From: Gonatopus flavifemur
Taxonomy: Eukaryota; Arthropoda; Insecta; Hymenoptera; Dryinidae
Assembly (NCBI GenBank): GCA_018340375.1
Contig: JAFFJZ010000001.1
Span: 33,410,001 to 33,474,000 of the forward strand
DNA: 64,000 nt
Direction of reading: 5' to 3'
The notes below the pieces were generated by a model. The model saw only the letters and a program-made list of their open reading frames with translations. It made no database searches and was not told the origin of the DNA. Below are positions 54,774 to 64,000 of this stretch, piece by piece. A program made the translations under genes and the position numbers. Positions within the stretch are counted from its first letter, which is position 1, and the number at the start of each line of letters is the position of its first letter.

Positions 54774-57700
54774 ATTACTTCGACGGTATTTGTTCCCGAC
54801 CTTTGATGTACAAAAGATGTTGATTTATGTGATATTATAATGAATTATTGATTCTTTCTCTGTGGTGGAAAAGATGAATTACATTTTTTACATATCCAAT
54901 TCTTTAAAATTCATATTCTTTTTTTCTTACAGAGAAAAGAATCGATCATTCGTAAACTGGGATGTACAATTTTACAATTATAGTAGTAAGAAATGTTGAA
55001 TTTTGTATTGAAACTTGTATTATAAGTTTTTAACGAATTTTCACTGCACACGTGATTTTAAAGTTCAATTAAAATTCAAGATATATTTTTTCAACGATAT
55101 TGTTGTTTTTATTTAGGGATAGCACGATCTTTCCCTTCAACTGAATTTTTCATCTACGCTTTGCAAATTTTATTTAATTAACAAACATTTATTGTTATCG
55201 CATTATAACTACAATGTCACTCAAGATCACTTGCAAAGTCACCTGTTCGTTATACGTATAATGGATCAGTAACTTGTAATTTCACACTCATCAAAAGTTG
55301 CTACAATGTAACTACGATATAACAAATTTCGTGATTCTATAATATCCATTGTAAGTTCTATTATTGAAACAAGTAACATTTTGACCTCGAATTTGAGGTC
55401 AACACTGTGCATCGTGCTTAGTTTCAAAGACAAAGAAAAGAGTCATAACACCGTGTAACTAACTGACTGAAACTATGAAATTACAAATTCACTATAGATT
55501 TCTTCATAATATAAAACTACTTTTTAACGGATTTTAATTGTGTTGATCGCTGATAAGACTGCACCATGTTTTTTTATGAATTCATTTTATTAGTATATTT
55601 TTGTAAAAACAATCATAAAAATTATTTTCAAATAAATTCTTAATAAATACAGTATAAAAACAACTTTTCAATTAGAGTTTTATCCAACGTGTGATGATAA
55701 TTAATATCATCGAGCATAAAAATTCAGTCCTCTTATTCACGTAGGGTCTTGTAAGGAGGAGAACCCGATTTTTCTCCTCAAAATCACGTGAGTTCATTTC
55801 AAAATATTTAAGAAACTTGAGATTCGATACAATTCAAAATTTGATCTTATACAGCGGATCCCAGAAAACGTTCCGCCCCTTTCAAGAGTAGATTCCTGAA
55901 ACAAAACTGAACAACTTTTCGATTCGAAGCTGAGTTTTGGAGTTATAAAAAAATTAATTGGCCATTCAGGTGGCAAGTAGGGTAAAGGAATGAAATTTGG
56001 TGATAGTTTGAATTTTAATTGCAAACAATACCGTTCGCAGGGCTATGGTGCCATTAATGCACTAAATGATGGTGGAATCATATTTCTATCTATTGGTTGA
56101 AAACAATAATGATCAACATCGTTCTGGTTGTTGGCATAAGACAATTTGTGTCGTACATCGAATAGTGCTTCTGAAAACAACTCTCTGACTGGTGAGTTAG
56201 TATTTTCTGATTTATTAGAAGTAAATGAAACATATATTTGAAGAACTCTTTATGCCATACGAAAGAGCAGACTTGACCGAATTTTTTCATCATGATATGT
56301 TATTTTTCATAGTCACGTATAAGTTGGTATATCCTTATGAACAGAGCAAGAAATTTAAGGTTTTTCAGAATGATTTTGAAACTTCTATAAATGATCACGG
56401 ATTTATCAATTTTTTTATCTTAGTGAAATTAATTTCTTTCAATGAATGAAATGAGATTTGTTGTACTGAAAATGGAGAGTCTTCATAAAGTTTCAACGTT
56501 CATCAATAAATTTCATCTATGCACAAACCAATTTTTATACTGATCCGTATTTGGATGTTTTTCTACATTTGACGATAAAAATAGCAAAGATATCCATATG
56601 TGGCTTTAAATTTATGCGTTTCAACGTTTTTGAGAATTATTAATTACCAAACAGTGGTTTTCTCTATATCATCAAATTAACCTACCACTATCATCAATTT
56701 ACCTACCTCAAATACAAATTCACTCATCTATGGATATTTTGATTCAGATTAAACTTGGAACGTTGGTGTTCTATACAATTGTTGAAAACGTGTGGAACAA
56801 TATACTAAATGAGGCATAGGTTCCTATTCGTTCATTTACGGAAGTTATTTACAATCAAATAGAATATCAGAATGTCACCAAATTACCTTCCCTTACCCTA
56901 CATCGGCTACTCCAATAATGGAAAAGTATAATTATGTAGCATTCGCTTATTTGGTTAAAATCAACTCTGAAACTAAGCTTCGGCTTAAAAAAATGTCAAA
57001 TAGAACAAGTGTTCATTCTTGTCTCGCGAATCTACCCTTAAAAGGGGCGGGGTGTTTCCTAGGACACCCTGAATATGCAAGTTTCGAAAATTCAACGGAC
57101 GAACGAGATACGTAACACACGTTTTCTCTTTCAACATGATAGTATAAAAACATATCAATATTCTAATACCTCCTTATTATTATTATTATTATGTCATTTC
57201 AGCAGACTAAAAGTATGTTAAAATCAAAATTTTGTTCTCATTATCACAATTGGACAGATATTTATTTGTAATTTCAATGTATTTTTCAATTCCATCATTT
57301 AAATGCAATATATTATTTCGGTTATTCATTAAACGCGTAATTCGCATGGAGCAAATTACACCAACGGGTTATGAAAGCCTGAAAAAACTACCCTATGGAT
57401 TTTTTCCATCAACTATGCAAATAGTAACATCAACAATTTTATTGAATATATATATATATATATAATCGTGTTTCTCTTTCATTTTCAACGATTTAAAAAA
57501 ATAAAAAACAAACATAAAACATGAACAAATAAGTACAATATTTGATGTTTTGAAAAGAATTTACAATACAGTCTCGTCTAGCAATGAAAAATGATAAGAG
57601 AAAAACGCTCATATAATACCGAATGGTAACTTTCGTTTTCATAAATGAACATGGAATTATTGTTTGTTGTTTCAAATTTTTAGGTTTGTGGTAGATCATA

Positions 57701-57866
57701 AAATTGCTTACTTGGACGTTTTCGAACCGTTATAATCACAATTGTTGTCGAGATATGGCAAAACTTAATTTTATGTGTCACTCGACAAGTATCAATCTAA
57801 TGTCTTATTAAACTAAAATCAGGATTAACCTTGCTTACGATGTCAGATAGAAATTGATTGAAAGGA
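54774..57866. other. Intergenic AT-rich DNA
   Basis: About 3 kb after separase with no supported gene. An (ATT)n tract at about 57175-57192 and a (TA)n tract at about 57448-57464. Small frames (56225-56449, 56918-57115, 57232-57465) are not convincing. Confidence 0.4.
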
Positions 57867-58677
57867 ACAAAAACCAGGGTTGCAACGATTTTCCCCGACC
57901 CAGAAAAACCCATATCATCACGCAAAAGAACCCAGTTTCTATTATTCGCTGACACGCTATGATATCAAATTAAAACTACAGTGTTTTCTTTTCAGAAAAT
58001 CAAGTTAAACTTTTGTTTTATTAATTTTAGTGTGATAATGCATTGTTATTGATTTTTTTCTGTACTCAATCGTTCCTATGTTGAAAAGATAGTGCACCTC
58101 TGGTGAAAATGAAGCATTAAACCGCGACGAAAGCGTAACAAACAGTCATCTAGGTGTGATTTAGTAGGGGATTGGAACATTTCCACGCTCCATTCGTTTC
58201 GATTCTCGCTTCGTTCACTTTTGAATTGTCACCAGGAACATTAGGTGAATTTTGTTTGGAATTGAATTATAACATTAATCACAAATGAAAATATTTTCAC
58301 ATTTCTTTATACAAATCTATTCGAAAAAGTGCTTATTACTACTTTTTAGTTTATAATTCCTTTTTCCAACAAAGGATTCTCGATGGTATGAATTTCTAAA
58401 TTTGTACCCACCTTTCCAAACCAAAATGTACGGCCCTGCTCTACCGAACTATCGAAAAACAATTAAAATCAGCAATGTGAATTGTCTCATCTTCACTTGC
58501 TGCATTTTTTGCTATTTATAGATTATTATTAATCATGTGAAAATAGTGAATATTTTTTCCAAACTATCAAATATATTCAGTTCAATTTCGTATAAGTAGA
58601 GATCGACAAGAAAGCAATTTTGATTTTCCATTTTTTTATTTTTTGATAATATATAATTGACATACTTATATTATCTA

Positions 58678-59192
58678 TTTCCGAATAATCATATTGATCT
58701 ATTCGTTTATTATTCATTTCTCAAAAAGTGGGCAATATACGGAATTTGATTACCCATTACTCGAGTAATGGATAATGTATTTAAAAAATTAGCCATTGCT
58801 TAAGGGGATTCATTACTCCCTGCAAAAGTTACTAGATTCCAAATTTCTCCCCCCAGTTTTCTCAGAAACGAACACATGAAATGAAAAATAATGAGTAGCT
58901 GCATTTTTTTCAATAGCCTAAGAAGATGCACCTGCTCATTAAAATTGATTCTATTCATTGATTACTGAGAAAACTGGGGAGAGAAATCTAGTAACTTGGC
59001 TTGTGGTGAATCGCCTTAAATAATGAATAATGTATTTTGAAGAATTATCCATTACTTGAATAATGGATAATGTATTTGAAAAAATTATCCATCGAGTAAT
59101 TTAAGTAATGGATAATCAAATTCCGTATATTGCCCATTTTTTAAGAAATTAATAATCAACTGATAGATAAATATGATTATTCGGAAAATGGA
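58678..59192. repeat. Palindrome inside the hAT-type element
   Basis: Arms share CCGAATAATCATAT, GGGCAATATACGGAATTTGA and TTACCCATTACT/TTATCCATTACT, which is repeated several times. It is itself split by the TTAA element at 58800-59019. Confidence 0.65.
58800..59019. mobile_element. TTAA-flanked palindromic MITE, copy 2
   Basis: Left TTAAGGGGATTCATTAC, inverted right TTAAGGCGATTCACCAC. The inner arms AAGTTACTAGAT and CCCCAGTTTTCTCAG are the same as in copy 1 at 51624-51849, so both are one family. Confidence 0.75.
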
Positions 59193-59476
59193 TCATATAT
59201 CAATGTTTTTTCTTAATTTTAATAACATGAACATATTTGTGAAATTCAATAAAAGGAATATTGAATTGCAATAATAAATTTTGGAATTTTATCACGAACT
59301 ATTATTTATAACATTCAACATTTCATAAGGAATTTCGTATTAAATTCAAGGATTTTTCAGATAATGTTATCTTGTGACGCAATTAATCTGAATAAATTTT
59401 ATAAAACCCCAAAAAAACCCATTAAAACCCAGACAACCCCAGGTGGGTCGGGTTTTTTTGCAACCCTGACAAAAAC

Positions 59477-59796
59477 CGCATAGAACCTGATAGGAATGGA
59501 TAGAGAGAGAGCCGAGATGCGATTCTTTTTCCATTTCAATCGATTTCTATCTCACTTTCCAAAAAGAGGATTGAAAAGTGGATTGTTTTCGATACCTTGG
59601 ATACATGAAATATTGTGTACATAAATATTCTCTCATAAATAAAATAGAGCATGGAAAAACATTTTTAGGCTGCACAAATGATCAATTTGATTTCTTAAAA
59701 ACTTCTCAAAAACCTCTTCAACATTCCCCATTGTGCGATGAAAACAGAATTCACAACGAATAAGTGTTCAATCGCTAAAATCAAGTTGTTTATTAA
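59477..59796. other. Intergenic spacer
   Basis: No gene seen; short frames overlap without features. Confidence 0.35.
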
Positions 59797-60109
59797 GGGG
59801 CCTCGAGCATGTTTACTTCAAAACGCAACCTTCAGCTGCAGCCTCTTACGATATTTTCAAAATAAACATGGCGGCAGTAAATGTCAAATCGTCTTGCGTG
59901 TTGATGAATTTTTTACAGGGAATGAACAGTGATTTCATCGCTAAATTTGTATTCACGGTGCAATCTCAGGTAAGCACTATGGTATAATATTTTTGAAATT
60001 TCATATCAATTCCTATTTTGCACAAAAGCTTAGCGCAAAGTTTTCCTCGCTTGAAATTTCCATACATTGTGTATATACACATTCAAACCATCTCCGCGCT
60101 CGAGGCCCC
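59797..60109. mobile_element. Element with GGGGCCTCGAGC inverted ends
   Basis: GGGGCCTCGAGCATG on the left and, inverted on the right, GGGGCCTCGAGCGCG. The flanks are TAA on the left and TTA on the right, compatible with a TWA target. The interior is not palindromic. Confidence 0.55.
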
Positions 60110-60693
60110 TTAGAAACTAAAATCATTCATGATGGATATATATTGATTAGCATAACTGGAGCTTTTTGCGAGTAATCAATTATTTGGATTTCCGCCCAAA
60201 TAAATGTATAAGTAAATTTAAAGAACGTTGTTTGTCTGGTAGGGGATGGATCGAACGAATTTACCACAAGAAAGATACAATCGTTCTTCTGGTAATTTTT
60301 ATTGATCATTCAACGACGTGAAATCGGTCGAATCGTCTCAATCCATTCCCTCCTCGATAAACACAACTGCTGGCATTGCAGGACCATCCCAAACAATGCA
60401 AGAGATTGAAAATGCTAAGAGCGTATTCGAAAAATCTTAAAACCTCCACATGAGACTGTTTGGAATAATTATGTGCTGCGTACCTTCATAGAATATCTGA
60501 ACGAATTCATCAAAAATCGTCTCATTTGCACTTTTCCTTTCATAGAATAATCATAGCACATTTGAGAAGTTGTTTCAGAGTTCCATTTAGCTCCTCTTCA
60601 TATCGATATCACAATCTTTCACAATCCCCTCCTCATCAACGAACCTTTATAATAATAAATTCTTCTTTTATTCTTACCAACTTTTGTCTTACG
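60110..60693. other. GalNAc-transferase 3' flank
   Basis: 3' side of the minus-strand transferase gene. No other gene seen. Confidence 0.35.
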
Positions 60694-63319
60694 TCATCTA
60701 ATGTCTTTGGAAGGTATTTTAGAGCGAACGAGCTCCCAAGTCATGCTGCTTTTGTCCATTTTTGTGCATCGTTCCAATATCACTTGGGGTTTTTTGATTC
60801 CCCGCATCATTCCCAAGCACGTTCCAGTTGCCATATTGTAAATGAGTTTACCACCATTCTGACAATAATTACCAATATAAAATTCAATGTTTATCACGAG
60901 TATTAAAATCTGATTACAGATCCTGTCTCTAGATAATACTCATTTTTTTACTAGAATTTTTTTTTATATGAAAATTATTAAAGGTATTATAAAAATATAT
61001 TATGTATTTTTACAATGTTTACTTGATTTTTTGTTTGACTCTGGAAATGTCTTGAAGCTAGTTGTAGAAAGAAGAGATATCTAGAGACGAATCTGTTGAC
61101 GACTGCATTGTTTTTGAATGAACGAACTTACAGAAACTTTATGACGCCATTCTTGGTTTCCACCCATCTCATGACATTTTCCAAGTTTGCAAAAAGCATT
61201 CTTCTCGGATCCTTCTAAGCACAATAATCGACCGAGTACTAATTCGTGTTTGTCAGTTTCATACCACATCTGTGAAAAAGTATTCTTCAATTAAAATTTT
61301 CAGAATTGGCATGTCGTTGAAATTTGAATCGTTTATTAAAACGAGTTAATTTCATCAGTTTTTGAGAGTTCGTGTTTTCGTTTCATCTCTATAAACGATT
61401 CAAACTTCAAGAACATAAATTGAGTGAATTTTTCAAGTATTTTCATCGAATTATGTTTATATTGCTATCATGCGTAAGCTATCTATATCAGATTTGTCTT
61501 TTGCCAGGAGCAAGAATGATTTAGTTTTTCTTTATAAGAGCTTTCATGGTGATTTTGATTGTATTGAGTTGTTATCGCTTTTTCATTTTGCTGTGCCAGC
61601 TAGAGCTTTATGTAACACCTGCTTTATGCTAAATACTTCTTTAATCGATAGATATATGGAGAATTAGGTCTCCAGTCCATCGCCTATGTAAATTGTTTAA
61701 TAGGAATTTATTATGGTTTGATGTATTTGACATTAGTATTGGTGCATTGAAGCGAATGTCTTATGATAATCTTCTTGATAAAAATGCTTTATTGTTGGTG
61801 AAATCTTTTTTTGATTTTTTCAGGCTCATTAATGAATGAATAAATATTGAGAACATTCACCAACCTGTGTTTCAATCCTCAAACACGAAGCCAAAATCAA
61901 TTTAGCGCCTTTACTTTTAATATTGTTTTCACTCTGAACGCACAAGGACGAATTTGATAATCTGATTTGATACTGATCCACGTAATTTCTTTTTCTGGAA
62001 TGCCACGGTTGCATAGGTTTATGCTCTAATTTTGCCCATTTGTCTTTTAAATGTTTCTCGTCGTCGTCAGGCAAGGTCAATTCCGGATAGACATTTTGCA
62101 AATACCAAGCGAAAGTTTGACAATTTAAACGTTTTCTCAAATCTATTCTATCCGAGATGTCACCGTAATTAATTTCTTTAATATTTTTGAGAAAATATTT
62201 TTTAAATTCGTCCATCCACACGTAAGCCACGCGTAACGAATTTTTCAACATGGTATCCTCTCCATCATCTCCTCCGTAAGGTCTGCGTCGCCTGAACACG
62301 TGTCCAACGCGAGAACATGGTATTAACTCGATCTTACCTCCGCACATCCATATCTGAAATATGATATAAACAACAGTTTTATAATCGAACAAAGAGAAGG
62401 CTGAAAAATGTACTCCCTGTACTCACTCTGAATGATATCTCTAGATTTTCACCACCCCAAATATCCATACCGGCATCATATTCTCCTAATTCGATGAAGT
62501 ATTCTCTATTTATTGCAAATAATCCTCCGGCCATGGTCGGCGATCTGTTCAACGAGAAAAATTACTGAATGTTTGGCATACAGTTTTTTCACAGAAATGA
62601 ACGCATTAATACCTAAAAGAAACGTATGTATTCTCACTTTATAGGCTTCACAAAATCTTCTTCTTGCATCAAAGTGCCCACTGGTAGATTGTCCCATTTA
62701 AAATGAAGACCCCAATTGAAGCCACCTCTCACCAAAGGGCTTCCGGTGTATTGAAAAGTATCAGCATTGATTATATCGATGACAGGCATGGGAACAATAG
62801 TTTTTGATTTGGCTATTCTCGAAAGAAGAGGTTCTATCCACATCACGTTGACTTCTATGTGACTATCTAAAAATATCAGGACATCGCCGGTTGCTTTTCT
62901 AGCGCCAAACATTCTTGCCCTGATTAATCCTTCTCTTTTGTTTGTTTTAAAATATTTCACTTTTTCATTAAAGCTATGGACGATGTAATCTTGCAACGGT
63001 TGACGCGTAATTTTTCCATCGCTGAAATCATCTACCAAAATAATTTCGTGCAATAAAGAATCCGGTGTTCTATCTATGATAGAATGTAAGGATCTGAGGA
63101 GCGTCGTGTAATGTTCATTGTAAAAACAAATAATTATACTGGCATTTGGCAGAACATCAACAAAATGTTGATTTTGACATAATTTATGTCGTACGTCTGG
63201 TATATCCCTCTTGGGTCCTATATTGTCGGATACCAATACGTTGAAAGCGTAATCTTTGTAACCTTGATCTCTCTTTTGTTGATCTTCCAAATTCTTCACC
63301 ATTCCCAATTCTTCCAAAC
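60694..63319 (-). CDS. Polypeptide N-acetylgalactosaminyltransferase, C-terminal five exons (GALNT11/Pgant35A-like)
   Basis: Partial gene; the 5' exon(s) with cytoplasmic tail, membrane anchor and stem lie beyond the right edge, and the first exon seen begins mid-codon. Exons on the minus strand: 62638-63319, 62427-62544, 61865-62353, 61132-61269, 60694-60858, about 530 residues, all GT-AG. The GT-A catalytic domain shows [31 protein letters not shown], the metal-binding DxH in [10 protein letters not shown], the Gal/GalNAc-T motif [20 protein letters not shown] and [11 protein letters not shown]. The C-terminal ricin-type lectin domain follows, with QxW-like repeats (NQEWRHK, MTWELV) and a CLG motif (GTCLGM). 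It starts mucin-type O-glycosylation in the Golgi by adding GalNAc to Ser/Thr. The pattern [20 protein letters not shown] and [11 protein letters not shown] favours the GALNT11/Pgant35A branch. Confidence 0.92.
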
Positions 63320-64000
63320 CTGTGCAAAGAAAATGCAAAAAATGAGTATAAATTATCGATTATTTTGATTTCTTGAAGAAATACTCGATCGAACATCACC
63401 TTGGAACAGAATACAAAATAATAACGTGCGTAAATTACAAAGTACCGTTAAATATCATGAAAATTCGATTGGAAAAAAGAAATTTCATGTGAAAAATCTT
63501 TTGTTCGAGTTCACGAGTTACCATTGATTCTTTTAAAATGACTGTTGCACAATGACTTTTAGTTTTTGAATCGGAGTCTGTGATCTGTGAGCAATCATAG
63601 ATTGATTGCTATATTTTGCAATATAATCAATTCATGAGGTATTCATTGCAAGATATAAATGTGAAGCAAATCAAAATCCACTGATGAAACGAGTACCCTG
63701 CTGAGAACTTCGTACGAAGCTGACCAAAACTGGAAACAACTTTAATATAATCTTATCCGCTTTTGTACAATTTTTTTCATTTTTATCCGCATTTAAACGA
63801 AATTTTGGACAGGGTGAGCACTATACTTCAGAAAAAAATTTCCATTCCAACTATTCGATTGTTATGAAATTTTCCCCATAGTAATATGCAGTCGATAGCG
63901 ATCCCATATAAAATTACAACCTGATTTTTACAGAATAGGATCCTATATTTGAACAAATTTTTCATCCCAGTATGTATGGAATTCATAATTTGTATAAGAT
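63320..64000. other. Intron of the GalNAc-transferase
   Basis: Upstream of the first visible exon on the minus strand. No further coding exon is recognisable before the edge. Confidence 0.5.

Larger units (their letters stand above)
57875..59468. mobile_element. Non-autonomous hAT-type element, TSD ACAAAAAC
   Basis: Exact 8-bp duplication ACAAAAAC at 57867-57874 and 59469-59476. Inverted ends CAGGGTTGCAACGATTTTCC and CAGGGTTGCAAAAAAACCCG, both rich in CCCGACCCA and AACCCA. No transposase frame. Holds a nested palindrome (about 58678-59192) and, in its centre, a TTAA element. Confidence 0.88.

Noticed and set aside
60526..60906. 126-codon plus-strand frame
   Set aside because: Antisense of the last GalNAc-transferase exon plus 3' flank.

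Overview
The window looks like nuclear DNA of a holometabolous insect. It is AT-rich, its genes have short GT-AG introns, and it carries insect-specific or conserved animal genes: partner of bursicon, a short separase, AP-3 mu, Arl8, TADA1, SLMAP, ZC3H10, GPATCH11, DCAKD and a GalNAc transferase. Hymenoptera is my best guess from protein style, but nothing here proves the order. There are no bacterial-type operons, CRISPR arrays or viral genes.

Layout. 1-5540: non-coding, packed with palindromic elements ending in CAC...GTG with 2-bp target duplications, plus a 5'-truncated LINE with a mariner inside it. 6152-8010: pburs and GPATCH11, both minus. 10825-13251: SLMAP in one coding exon. 17023-25246: ZC3H10, whose 6.7-kb second intron is mostly one Tc1-like element broken by four other insertions. 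25247-32104: gene-poor, with a second LINE relic. 32105-37098: DCAKD and Arl8 (minus), then TADA1 (plus) head-to-head with Arl8 over a 424-bp shared promoter. 39355-42589: AP-3 mu subunit (nine exons, minus). 42900-52140: about 9 kb of nested palindromes, including a roughly 6.7-kb fold-back structure and chains of hairpin elements abutting at TAA/TTA. 52929-54773: single-exon separase. 57875-59468: a hAT-type element. 60694-63319: the last five exons of a polypeptide GalNAc transferase that continues past the right edge.

The genes are independent housekeeping or signalling loci. Arl8 and AP-3 mu both serve lysosome-related traffic, but nothing here shows linked function. The most unusual content is the mobile-element architecture. 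Target-site duplications can be read directly for many insertions (8 bp for three hAT-type elements, 2 bp for the CAC...GTG family, TTAA, TA, TAA/TTA, a 17-bp LINE duplication), so the order of nesting can be worked out. The best candidates for something undescribed are the TWA-linked hairpin chains flanking the large fold-back, the CAC...GTG family, and a conserved-looking 65-codon second ORF 33 nt after the Arl8 stop.
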